A DNA stretch of 64,000 bases from Terrabacter terrigena (GTDB lineage: Bacteria > Actinomycetota > Actinomycetes > Actinomycetales > Dermatophilaceae). Numbering within the stretch: position 1 is the stretch's first letter; every line of letters starts with the position of its first letter. Below, piece by piece: positions 1 to 7,383 of the stretch. The position numbers and the translations under genes are program-made. The stretch covers positions 62,001-126,000 of the forward strand of contig NZ_JBHTKH010000004.1 of assembly GCF_042676085.1 (NCBI RefSeq), read 5' to 3'. Below the pieces are notes generated by a model. The model saw only the letters and a program-made list of their open reading frames with translations, was not told the DNA's origin and searched no databases.

Positions 1-300
1 TACCCCGACGCCCGGCGCCTCGTCGACGCGGGCGTCGACGTCGCACTGGCCTCGGACTGCAACCCGGGCACGTGCTACTCGTCGTCCATCCCGTTCGCCA
101 TCGCGCTGGCCGTGCGCGAGATGGGGATGACGCCGGCCGAGGCGCTGCACGCAGCCACTGCCGTCTCGGCGCGCTCGCTCGGGCTCGACCGTCGCGTCGC
201 GCCCGGGCAGCCCGCCGAGCTCGCGGTCATCGACGCGCCGAGCCACCTGCACCTCGCCTACCGGGCCGGGGTGCCGATCGTGCGAGCGCTCGAGGTCTAG
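1..300 (+). CDS. hutI: Imidazolonepropionase, C-terminal part (truncated by window start)
   Basis: The last 99 residues of an amidohydrolase-fold enzyme are present; the gene begins before the window. The segment ALASDCNPGT matches the conserved metal-site region of HutI, which hydrolyses imidazolone-5-propionate to formiminoglutamate in histidine degradation. The MTPAEALHAATAVSARSLGL stretch and the following P-G-Q-P-A-E-L-A-V-I-D segment are typical of the end of the barrel and the C-terminal beta sandwich. Other amidohydrolases share the tail pattern, but the N-P-G motif after A-S-D-C favours HutI. Its TAG stop shares the tetranucleotide CTAG with the stop of the convergent DUF1918 gene. 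Confidence 0.82.
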   Translation, partial: YPDARRLVDAGVDVALASDCNPGTCYSSSIPFAIALAVREMGMTPAEALHAATAVSARSLGLDRRVAPGQPAELAVIDAPSHLHLAYRAGVPIVRALEV

Positions 301-512
301 CCCGTCGTCTCGTCGGCCGGCTGCTCGACGTGCTCGCAGCGCAGCACCGAGCCGGGACCCGGATGGATGATCCCGGTGTGGCCGTCGGACCACTCGACGA
401 CGTACGGCGGCCCGCCGCCCTCGCCCTTGACCTCGCGGATCGTGCCCTCGCGGGTGCTCTGGCCGACGTGCTCCGCGGCCATCGTGATGCGGTCACCGAC
501 CCGTGCCTCCAT
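297..512 (-). CDS. DUF1918 domain protein
   Basis: A 71-residue cytosolic protein beginning MEARVGDRI and carrying the pattern G-x-V-E-W-S-D-G-H-T-G-x-x-x-P-G-P, typical of the small DUF1918 family common in Actinobacteria. The family looks like a single SH3-like beta barrel and its biochemical role is unknown. The ATG at 512 is chosen because GAGGAGGT lies about 6 nt upstream and the family is normally 60-75 residues; a longer frame opens upstream but would add an unrelated Arg-rich extension. It converges on hutI with a 4-bp stop overlap. Confidence 0.82.
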   Translation of the reverse strand: MEARVGDRITMAAEHVGQSTREGTIREVKGEGGGPPYVVEWSDGHTGIIHPGPGSVLRCEHVEQPADETTG

Positions 513-625
513 GGCACACCTCCTCAGGGGCTCCACCCCAAGCACACCACGTCGCGGCGCCCACGGAAAGGCCTCGCTCGGCCGGACTCCGACCACGGTC
601 TGACGACCGGCCCGCCCGGCGCTCG

Positions 626-637
626 TAGGCTCTGGGC
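626..637 (+). promoter_or_regulatory. Leaderless promoter -10 box (TAGGCT) of the HK gene
   Basis: TAGGCT followed by exactly six bases and then the GTG start of the histidine kinase. This fits an actinobacterial TANNNT -10 element whose transcription start coincides with the first base of the start codon. No Shine-Dalgarno sequence precedes the GTG. The same arrangement recurs at many starts in this window. Confidence 0.55.
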
Positions 638-1822
638 GTGACCGAGGGGAACGTGTACGACTGGCTGCAGCGCCGGCCGCTGCTGCTCGACGTGCCGCTG
701 GCGCTCGTCCTGGCGCTGCTGGGGCTCGTCGTGCTCGGCGAGGGGCACGGCATCGGCTGGGCCGTCGTCGGCGTCGCGAACCTCGCGCTCCTGCTGCGCC
801 GCAGCCACCCGGCCCTCGCCTTCGCCGTCGTCAGCGTCGCGCTCGCGCTGCGCGTGATCCCGACGAGCAACCTGCTGCCGGGCGACCTCGCCTTCCTCGT
901 CGCGCTGTACTCGCTCGCCGCCTATGACCCCCGCCGGGGCGTACGCGTGGCCGGCCTCGGGGTCGCCGCGCTCGGCTCGGCCATCGCAGGCCTGCGGTTC
1001 AACGCCGTGAGCGGCCGGACCCCCGGCATGGGGGAGCTCGTCTTCACCTTCATGGCGTGCGCCGCCGCGTCGCTCGCGGCCTGGGCGCTGGGCGACCTCA
1101 AGCGGGCCCGGCTCCAGCGGCTCTCCGACCTGCAGGACCGCGCCGAACGGATCGAGCGTGAGCGAGAGCAGGAGCTGCGCCTCGCCGCCAAGGACGAGCG
1201 CGCCGCGATCGCGCGCGAGATGCACGACGTCGTCGCGCACGCGCTGTCGGTCATCGTCGTGCAGGCCGACGGCGCCGCGTATGCCGCCGAGCGCAGTCCC
1301 GACGACGCGCTCGCCCGGTCGGTGGGCGCGCTCGAGACCATCGGGTCGACGGCCCGCGACGCCCTCACCGAGACCCGGCGGCTCGTCGGCGTGCTGCGCG
1401 ACCCCCAGTCGGGGGCCGAGCTCGCGCCGACCGGTGGCATCGACCAGCTGGGCGACCTCGTGTCGCGCGTGCGGGCGGCCGGCGTGCCGGTGACGCTGAC
1501 GGTGGAGGGCGCGGAGCGTGACCGGTCCGTGGGGCTCGACCTCGCGGCCTACCGGGTCGTCCAGGAGGCGCTGACCAACGTCATCAAGCATGCCGGGCCG
1601 GGTGCCAGCGCCGTCGTCGACGTGCACCAGGCACCCGACCGGCTGCGCATCTGCGTCACCGACGACGGGCGCGGCGCCGCCAGCACGGACGACGGCCGCG
1701 GCCACGGCCTGCCCGGCATGAGCGAGCGAGTCGCCGTGCACGGTGGCACGCTGACGGCAGGGCCGGGCCGGACCGGCGGGTTCGAGGTGCTCGCGACCAT
1801 GCCGACGAAGGAGCAGCCGTGA
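638..1822 (+). CDS. Sensor histidine kinase, NarL/LiaS-DesK class
   Basis: A 394-residue membrane sensor kinase. About four hydrophobic segments occupy residues 15-150, followed by a charged coiled-coil linker (ERIEREREQEL). A HisKA_3 dimerisation domain carries EMHDVVAHALSVI, with His196 the likely phosphoacceptor. A C-terminal HATPase_c domain shows VVQEALTNVIKHA (N box) and DDGRGA / GHGLPGM (G boxes). There is no extracellular sensing domain, so the signal is probably sensed in the membrane. The GTG start is preceded by TAGGCT-N6. The stop overlaps the start of the response regulator in GTGA, making a translationally coupled two-component system. The stimulus is unknown. Confidence 0.9.
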   Translation: MTEGNVYDWLQRRPLLLDVPLALVLALLGLVVLGEGHGIGWAVVGVANLALLLRRSHPALAFAVVSVALALRVIPTSNLLPGDLAFLVALYSLAAYDPRRGVRVAGLGVAALGSAIAGLRFNAVSGRTPGMGELVFTFMACAAASLAAWALGDLKRARLQRLSDLQDRAERIEREREQELRLAAKDERAAIAREMHDVVAHALSVIVVQADGAAYAAERSPDDALARSVGALETIGSTARDALTETRRLVGVLRDPQSGAELAPTGGIDQLGDLVSRVRAAGVPVTLTVEGAERDRSVGLDLAAYRVVQEALTNVIKHAGPGASAVVDVHQAPDRLRICVTDDGRGAASTDDGRGHGLPGMSERVAVHGGTLTAGPGRTGGFEVLATMPTKEQP

Positions 1823-2499
1823 CCGGCGACCCGACCAGGGTGATGCTCGTCGACGACCAGGCGCTCGTGCGCGCCGGTTTCCGGATGGTGCTCGATGCCG
1901 AGCCCGACATCGACGTCATCGCCGAGTGCGCCGACGGGCAGGCCGCGCTCGACGCGCTGCCCGGACGCGACGTCGACGTGGTGCTCATGGACATCCGGAT
2001 GCCGCGGCTCGACGGCATCGAGGCGACGCGCCGCATCGTGGCGCGCGGCGAGGTGCCGAAGGTGCTCGTGCTGACGACGTTCGACCTCGACGAGTACGTC
2101 TACGCGGCCCTGCGCGCCGGCGCGGCCGGCTTCCTGCTCAAGGACGCCGGTCCGGCGGAGCTTCTCGCCGCGATCCGGGCCGTCCACACCGGCGACGCCG
2201 TGGTCGCACCCGGCCCGACCCGGCGCCTGCTCGACCGCTTCCTGCCGGTGCTCGCGACCCCCGCGCGGCCGACAGGCGCCGAGCGGCTCGACCTGCTCAC
2301 CGAGCGCGAGCGCGAGGTGCTCGAGGCGGTCGGCCGCGGCCTCAACAACACCGAGATCGCCGCGGCGTTCTTCGTCGCCGAGGCCACGGTCAAGACGCAC
2401 ATCGGGCGCATCCTCTCCAAGCTGGGACTGCGCGACCGCGTGCAGATGGTCGTGCTCGCGTACGAGACGGGGCTCGTGCGCGTGGGCGAGGCCGGCTAG
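1819..2499 (+). CDS. Response regulator, NarL/FixJ (LuxR HTH) family
   Basis: A 226-residue DNA-binding response regulator. The receiver domain (1-120) has the acidic pair VDDQ, phosphoacceptor Asp58 in VVLMDIRMPR and the conserved Lys in FLLKDA. A linker leads to a LuxR-type helix-turn-helix: LTEREREVLEAVGRGLNNTE, then the recognition region EATVKTHIGRILSKLGLRDR. It is the cognate partner of the histidine kinase with which it overlaps by 4 nt. Targets cannot be read from the window. The gene ends in CTAG, the same four bases that encode the stop of the convergent DUF4235 gene. Confidence 0.93.
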   Translation: MTGDPTRVMLVDDQALVRAGFRMVLDAEPDIDVIAECADGQAALDALPGRDVDVVLMDIRMPRLDGIEATRRIVARGEVPKVLVLTTFDLDEYVYAALRAGAAGFLLKDAGPAELLAAIRAVHTGDAVVAPGPTRRLLDRFLPVLATPARPTGAERLDLLTEREREVLEAVGRGLNNTEIAAAFFVAEATVKTHIGRILSKLGLRDRVQMVVLAYETGLVRVGEAG

Positions 2500-2963
2500 C
2501 GCTTGCCGGTGGCCTTGTCGATGGCCTTCTGGGTCGCCTTCTCGGCCTTGGCCTTGGCCTTGGAGAGCTTCCTGGCGGCCTTTTTGTCGGTGGGCTTGAC
2601 CTGGTCGTCCTCGAGCGCCTTGGGCAGGTGGCCGGTCGAGTGGCGGTAGTAGGTGGCGGCCCCGCGCTCGGCGGCGACGCGGGCCGCGGACACGGCCATC
2701 GACGAGATCGCGGTGAAGAGGATGACGTCGCGGGTGCGCTCGCGCTCGTAGTCACCCTTGACCGGCACGTTGCGCCCGGTCGCGAGCTTCCAGCCCTTCT
2801 GCGCGGCGTCGGTGGCGAGCTTCGTCGCGACGAGCGTCGTGCCGACGCTGAGGATCTTCCAGACCGGGCCGCCCATCGGCGTGCGGGGCGCGGCGGCGGC
2901 CTTGGCCTTCTCCTTCGAGCGGGAGAGCTGTTTGGCGGCCTTCTTCGAGTCCTTGGAGCCCAT
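2496..2963 (-). CDS. DUF4235 family membrane-associated protein
   Basis: A 155-residue protein with Lys/Ala-rich tails at both ends flanking a core with two short hydrophobic segments (GGPVWKILSVGTTLVATKLA and DVILFTAISSMAVSAARVAA). The W-K-x-x-x-x-G-x-x-L-A core fits DUF4235, an actinobacterial family of unknown function, here with unusually long basic extensions. The ATG at 2963 is supported by TACAGT six bases upstream, so the mRNA is probably leaderless. It converges on the response regulator and shares the CTAG stop overlap. Confidence 0.72.
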   Translation of the reverse strand: MGSKDSKKAAKQLSRSKEKAKAAAAPRTPMGGPVWKILSVGTTLVATKLATDAAQKGWKLATGRNVPVKGDYERERTRDVILFTAISSMAVSAARVAAERGAATYYRHSTGHLPKALEDDQVKPTDKKAARKLSKAKAKAEKATQKAIDKATGKR

Positions 2964-3033
2964 GGCGTGACTGTACCCATGGCGGCCGGAGTAGAGTCAC
3001 CCCCACAACTGAACAGCACCACCACCCATCACG

Positions 3034-3130
3034 ACAGGGGAGCGCGAGACGCGCTGAGAGTGCGGCAGCCCAGACGGCCGAGCCGCAGACCCTCGAACCT
3101 GCTCCGGTTAGCACCGGCGAAGGAAGTCGG
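3034..3130 (+). promoter_or_regulatory. TPP riboswitch (THI element)
   Basis: The thiamine pyrophosphate aptamer core is recognisable: AGGGG near 3036, then GCTGAGAGTGCGG (3052-3064), then ACCCTCGAACCTG (3089-3101), followed by CTCCGGTTAGCACCGGCGAAGGAAG. These correspond to the P1, CUGAGA and CCYUYGAACCUGAUC consensus blocks in the correct order and spacing. The next genes encode a YkoE/YkoDC thiamine-type ECF transporter, exactly the expected target. TPP binding would lower uptake when thiamine is plentiful. Confidence 0.92.
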
Positions 3131-3147
3131 TATTTCTCAGGTCACCT

Positions 3148-3176
3148 GACGGCCCACGCCGTGCGGCGTGCCCGTC
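3148..3176 (+). terminator. Candidate riboswitch expression-platform hairpin
   Basis: GACGG (3148-3152) pairs with CCGTC (3172-3176), enclosing ACGCC (3156-3160) paired with GGCGT (3165-3169). The hairpin lies between the TPP aptamer and the ykoE start. It lacks a U-tract. CTCCC just after it (about 3185) could pair with the GGGAG Shine-Dalgarno region near 3216, so control could be at translation initiation. This is inferred from base pairing only. Confidence 0.45.
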
Positions 3177-3227
3177 GCGGTGCCCTCCCCCAGGTATCCA
3201 CCCCTACTGGAACCCGGGAGACCCATC

Positions 3228-3842
3228 ATGACCAGCACCATCACCGCCACCGGTCCGCTGACCCGCTGGCGCACCATCGACCTGCTCACCTGCGCCTTCC
3301 TCGGTGTCGCCTTCGGCGTCGCCTACTGGGCGTGGGGCCTGGTCTACGCAGCACCGTCGGCCGCCGTCTCGGCCGGCTTCCCGCCCCTGGCCGCGCTCTT
3401 CAGCTGGCCGTGGCTCGTCGCCGGCATCGTCGGCATGCTCATCATCCGGCGCCCCGGGGCCGCGGTCTTCACCGAGCTGCTCGCTGCCGTCGTGTCGGCG
3501 CTCATCGGCACCCAGTGGGGCCTGACCACCCTCGTCTCGGGCCTCGTCCAGGGGCTCGGAGTCGAGCTCGGCTTCGCCGCCTTCGGGTATGCCGTCTACC
3601 GCTGGGCGCCGCTGCTGCTCGGCGGCTTCCTCGGCGGCGCGTTCGAGGCCGTCTACGAGTGGTACTCCTACTGGACCGACTGGACGTGGGACTACAAGAT
3701 CGCCTACCTGCTGCTGCTCGGCGCCTGCGTCGCGGTGCTCGGCTCGCTGCTCTCGGTCGGCCTGACCCGCGGGCTCGCCACGGTCGGCGCCCTCAACCCG
3801 TTCCCGCCGGGCCAGGAGGTCCGCGAACAGCGTGCCGTCTGA
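3228..3842 (+). CDS. ykoE: ECF transporter S component, YkoE (thiamine precursor uptake)
   Basis: A 204-residue integral membrane protein with about five to six hydrophobic helices. The features W-R-T-I-D-L-L near the N-terminus, the A-Y-W-A-W-G-L helix and the acidic/aromatic E-A-V-Y-E-W-Y-S-Y-W stretch are typical of YkoE, the substrate-binding subunit of a thiamine/hydroxymethylpyrimidine transporter. The ATG at 3228 is preferred over an upstream GTG because it follows a GGGAG ribosome site and the upstream option lies in the regulatory hairpin. It sits downstream of the TPP riboswitch and overlaps the ATPase gene by 11 nt. Confidence 0.9.
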   Translation: MTSTITATGPLTRWRTIDLLTCAFLGVAFGVAYWAWGLVYAAPSAAVSAGFPPLAALFSWPWLVAGIVGMLIIRRPGAAVFTELLAAVVSALIGTQWGLTTLVSGLVQGLGVELGFAAFGYAVYRWAPLLLGGFLGGAFEAVYEWYSYWTDWTWDYKIAYLLLLGACVAVLGSLLSVGLTRGLATVGALNPFPPGQEVREQRAV

Positions 3843-6195
3843 CCCGGTCGAGGTGGACCCGAAGGTGAGACCACACGTCGAACACCTCCGGCCGGGGTCG
3901 CACGTAGTGCGCTCCGGTGCCGCGGTGCACGTCGAGAACCTGACGTGGCGGCCCTTCGGGCGCTCGCGTCCGGTCCTCGACCGCCTCGACCTGACCGTCG
4001 GTCCCGGCGAGCGGGTGCTGCTCGCCGGGCCGAGCGGCTCGGGCAAGTCGACCCTGCTGCGGGCGGTGGCCGGGCTGCTGCTCACCGCCGACTCGGGCGA
4101 GCTCTCGGGTGAGGTGACCGTGGGCGGCGCTGCGCCGCAGGCGGTTCCGGGCTCGGTGGGGCTCGTGCTGCAGGACCCGGGCGCGGGCGTCGTCGCCTCG
4201 ACGATCGGCCGCGACGTGGCCTTCGGTCTCGAGAACGTGCAGGTACCGGCACCCGACATGCCCACCCGGGTGCGCGCGGTTCTCGACGAGGTCGGCCTGA
4301 CGATGTCGCCGCAGAGCTCTCCCGCAACGCTCAGCGGGGGCGAGTCCCAGCGGCTCGCCCTCGCCGGGGCGCTCGTCATGGAGCCGTCCGTGCTGCTCCT
4401 CGACGAGCCGACGGCGATGCTCGACGCCGACACGGCAGCGGGCGTGCGCGCCGTCGTCGCCGAGGTCGTGGCACGGCGCGGGCTCACCCTCGTCGTCGTC
4501 GAGCACCGGCTCGACGGATGGCTCGACCACGTCGACCGGCTCGTGGTGCTGGACGCCGCGGGCAGGGTCGTCGCCGACGGCGATCCCCGCCAAGTGCTGG
4601 CAGACCATGCTGACTCGCTTGCCGCACAAGGGATCTGGGTGCCCGGCGTGCCCGATCCCGAGCCGCTCGACATCGCCTTGGTGCCGGCCCGCGGCGGCGC
4701 GGCCGGACGGGTCGCGGACGGCCAGGTCGTCGCTGCCGCCATCGACGTGCGGGTCGAGCACACCACCAGGCGGCTCGGCGAGCCGTCGCGCTCCACCGTC
4801 GCCGTCGACGGCGCCGACCTCGACGCGCGCGCCGGCCGAACCGTGGCCCTCGTCGGTCCGAGCGGCGCCGGCAAGTCCTCGCTGATGTCGGCGCTCGGTG
4901 GCCTCGTGGCCCCCACCGGCGGCACCGTCGAGCTGGCCCTGCCGCTGACCCCCGCCGAGTCGGGCGACCATGGCGCCGCCCGCGACCGCGTGGCGCCGCC
5001 GCACGAGTGGGCCTCCACGCACCTGGCCCGGGCCGTCGCCTGGGTGCCGCAGCGCGCAGCGACGAGCATCATCGGCCGCACCGTGCGCGACGACGTGCTG
5101 ACCACCCCGTTGGCGCTGGGTCACGACCGCGAGGCCGCCGGCCGGCGCGCCGACGCGCTGCTCTCGGCCCTGGGCCTTGCACACCTCGCCGCGGTGGACC
5201 CGCGCCAGCTCTCGGGCGGCGAGCAGCGCCGTCTCGCGATGGCCTCGGCCGTCGCCCACGGGCCGGCCCTCGTCCTCGCCGACGAGCCGACCGTCGGCCA
5301 GGACCGGCTCACGTGGGCCGCCGTCGCAGGCGTCCTCGCCGCCGCGCGCGACGAGGGCGCGGCCGTGGTCGTCACCACGCACGACCCGGGAGTCGTCGAC
5401 GACGCCGACCGCGTCGTCGGCCTCGAAGCCCCGACCCAGCCGTCGCCCGAACCCGAGCCCGAGCGGCGCCCCCTGCTCGCCCGGGTCGGCTCGCTCGCGC
5501 TGCTGGCCACGGCGCTGTGCGTGCTGCCCCTGCCCGGCCTGCTCGACACCTGGCGCCAGGGGCTCGCCGTGCTGGGCGTCGAGGTGATGCTCGGACTCGT
5601 CGGACTGCTCGCCCCCGGGCGTGGCCGAGCGCCGCAGGGGCGCCTGCAGGGCGTCCTGCGGCGGCTCGCCCCGGCCGCGCTCGCGGTCCTCGGGGTCGCG
5701 TGGTCCGCCTGGCTGCTCGGCGGGCGCGACCTCGAGGTGGCGGCCGGCGCCGCGCTGCGCGTCCTCTGCCTGCTCGTGCCGTCGGCGGTCGTCGTCGGAT
5801 TCCTCGACCCCGAGCAGCTGGGCGACCACCTGGCGCAGCGGCTGGGGCTGCCGGCCCGGCCGGTCGTCGCGGCGACGGCGGCACTGCAGCGCGTCCAGGC
5901 CTTCGACACGCTCTGGGCCGAGCTCATGACCACCCGTCGGGTGCGCAGCACCCGTGCCGACCGCGGCCCCGTCGCCCGCGGCCGGGAGGCGGTCGTCGTC
6001 ACCGGCGGCCTGCTCGTCGGCGCGCTCGGACAGGCCACCACCCTGGCTCTCGCCATGGACGCGCGTGGTTTCGCCGGCGCCACCCGGCGCACGTGGGCCG
6101 GGCCCGCGCCGTGGCGCCTGCCCGACACGCTCGCACTCACGGCCGGGTTGCTCGTGGTCGTGGCTGCCGTCGCGGCACGGCTGACGCTGCCCTGA
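3832..6195 (+). CDS. ECF transporter fused ATPase-ATPase-T component (YkoD-YkoC)
   Basis: A 787-residue protein joining three modules. ATPase 1 (about 35-260) has Walker A GPSGSGKSTLLRA, signature LSGGESQRLALA and Walker B VLLLDEPTA. ATPase 2 (about 305-530) has GPSGAGKSSLMSA, LSGGEQRRLAMA and LVLADEPTV. The C-terminal membrane part (about 545-787) is an EcfT/CbiQ-type protein with several helices and the coupling motifs ELMTTRRVR and AMDARGF. It energises substrate uptake by YkoE. Two ATPase domains in one chain are the YkoD pattern; fusion to the T component is seen in some Actinobacteria. The GTG start at 3832 has an AGGAGGT-like site upstream and overlaps ykoE. The product is the TPP-riboswitch-controlled transporter core. 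Confidence 0.9.
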   Translation: MPSDPVEVDPKVRPHVEHLRPGSHVVRSGAAVHVENLTWRPFGRSRPVLDRLDLTVGPGERVLLAGPSGSGKSTLLRAVAGLLLTADSGELSGEVTVGGAAPQAVPGSVGLVLQDPGAGVVASTIGRDVAFGLENVQVPAPDMPTRVRAVLDEVGLTMSPQSSPATLSGGESQRLALAGALVMEPSVLLLDEPTAMLDADTAAGVRAVVAEVVARRGLTLVVVEHRLDGWLDHVDRLVVLDAAGRVVADGDPRQVLADHADSLAAQGIWVPGVPDPEPLDIALVPARGGAAGRVADGQVVAAAIDVRVEHTTRRLGEPSRSTVAVDGADLDARAGRTVALVGPSGAGKSSLMSALGGLVAPTGGTVELALPLTPAESGDHGAARDRVAPPHEWASTHLARAVAWVPQRAATSIIGRTVRDDVLTTPLALGHDREAAGRRADALLSALGLAHLAAVDPRQLSGGEQRRLAMASAVAHGPALVLADEPTVGQDRLTWAAVAGVLAAARDEGAAVVVTTHDPGVVDDADRVVGLEAPTQPSPEPEPERRPLLARVGSLALLATALCVLPLPGLLDTWRQGLAVLGVEVMLGLVGLLAPGRGRAPQGRLQGVLRRLAPAALAVLGVAWSAWLLGGRDLEVAAGAALRVLCLLVPSAVVVGFLDPEQLGDHLAQRLGLPARPVVAATAALQRVQAFDTLWAELMTTRRVRSTRADRGPVARGREAVVVTGGLLVGALGQATTLALAMDARGFAGATRRTWAGPAPWRLPDTLALTAGLLVVVAAVAARLTLP

Positions 6196-6250
6196 CCCCC
6201 CGCGGGGCACAATGGGCGGCGCACACCTCGCGACAGGAAAGGGGCCACCC

Positions 6251-6784
6251 GTGCCCATGCCAGGCCGAACCCGGGCGCTCGCCGTCACCCGCGCCCCTCG
6301 TCCCACTGCGCGCGCGGCCCGCGCCCTGGCGCTCGGACTGGCCCTCCCGACCCTCGCGACGCTCGCTGGCTGCGGCCAGCCGACCCCCGCGTCGCCCGAC
6401 GACTCCGTCGCGCCGACCGTCAGCGTCGCCGTGCAGCCGACGATCACGGCCGAGACCCCCGACGACGACGCCGCCGACCCGTCCGCGGAGCCGACCGACG
6501 GCGGACTCTTCGACGCCTCGTCGAGCCTCAGCGGCGCGACCTGCGAGCCGACCGGCGACTCGTGGAGCTTCACCGGAACGCTGACGAACTCCGACACCGA
6601 GGAGCACACGTTCACGGTGGCCGCCTTCATCGTCAAGGTCTCCGACGGCTCCGACGTCGCCAGCAAGGAGCTCGACGTCAAGCTCGCCCCGGGCGCGAGC
6701 GCCCCGGTCGCGATCCGCAACTTCCACACGGGCCCCAAGACCGGTGTCGAGTGCCTCAACGGCGTCACGGTCAAGGGCCTCTGA
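6251..6784 (+). CDS. Putative lipoprotein with FxLYD-like domain
   Basis: A 177-residue exported protein: basic N-region, a hydrophobic stretch ALALGLALPTLATLAGC and a lipobox (LAGC) marking the lipidated Cys. A Thr/Asp/Pro-rich linker follows, then a domain with two cysteines (ATCEP and VECLNG) containing SFTGTLTNSDTEEHTFTV, a beta-sandwich pattern seen in FxLYD-type proteins. The GTG at 6251 is chosen because GAAAGGGG lies about 7 nt upstream; an ATG two codons later is also possible. The phosphatase gene starts 2 nt after its stop, so they are likely cotranscribed. Function is unknown. Confidence 0.72.
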   Translation: MPMPGRTRALAVTRAPRPTARAARALALGLALPTLATLAGCGQPTPASPDDSVAPTVSVAVQPTITAETPDDDAADPSAEPTDGGLFDASSSLSGATCEPTGDSWSFTGTLTNSDTEEHTFTVAAFIVKVSDGSDVASKELDVKLAPGASAPVAIRNFHTGPKTGVECLNGVTVKGL

Positions 6785-6786
6785 CG

Positions 6787-7383
6787 GTGCGCCTCTTCCT
6801 CGTGCGCCACGGGCAGACCCACGCCAACGTCGCACGGCAGCTCGACACGGCCGTGCCCGGCCTCGACCTCACCGACGAGGGCCGCGAGCAGGCGCGGGCC
6901 CTCGCCGACCGCCTCGGTGGCGAGGACCTCGGCGCGATCTACACCTCCGATCTCGTGCGCACCCAGCAGACGGCCGCACCCCTGGCCGAGCTGCTCGGGC
7001 TCGAGATGGTCGTGCTGCCCGGGCTGCGCGAGATCCAGGCCGGCGACTGGGAGATGACGACGGACTGGCAGCCGTACGTCGACGCCGTCGTCCGCTGGCG
7101 CGACGACCCGCAGCACATGATCCCCGGCGGTGACAGCGGCGCCGGCTTCATGAGCCGCTACGACGCGGCGATCGCCCGCATCGCCTCCGACGGCCACGAG
7201 TCCGCCGTCGCCGTCAGCCACGGTGCGGCGATGCGGGTGTGGTGCAGCGCCTCGCTCGGCCTGCCCGCCGACTTCTTCGAGGAACGCCGTCTCGACAACA
7301 CGCACGTGGTCACCATGGAGGGCGACCCCGCCACCGGCTGGAGCCTGCTCGCATGGGGCGACGAGCCGGTCACCCATGGCTGA
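6787..7383 (+). CDS. Histidine phosphatase (phosphoglycerate mutase-like) family
   Basis: A 198-residue cytosolic protein with the catalytic LVRHGQT motif at residues 5-11, the second catalytic region YTSDLVRTQQTA, and the late histidine in VSHGAAMRVW. These define the branch of the histidine phosphatase superfamily that includes phosphoglycerate mutases and broad-specificity phosphatases. The GREQARALADRL segment is also typical. The GTG start lies 2 nt after the lipoprotein stop. The gene overlaps the following mannosyltransferase by 8 nt. The substrate cannot be told from sequence. Confidence 0.9.
   Translation: MRLFLVRHGQTHANVARQLDTAVPGLDLTDEGREQARALADRLGGEDLGAIYTSDLVRTQQTAAPLAELLGLEMVVLPGLREIQAGDWEMTTDWQPYVDAVVRWRDDPQHMIPGGDSGAGFMSRYDAAIARIASDGHESAVAVSHGAAMRVWCSASLGLPADFFEERRLDNTHVVTMEGDPATGWSLLAWGDEPVTHG

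Noticed and set aside
3168..3227. Upstream GTG start for ykoE
   Set aside because: It would place the N-terminus inside the riboswitch hairpin; the ATG at 3228 has a ribosome site and matches the family start.
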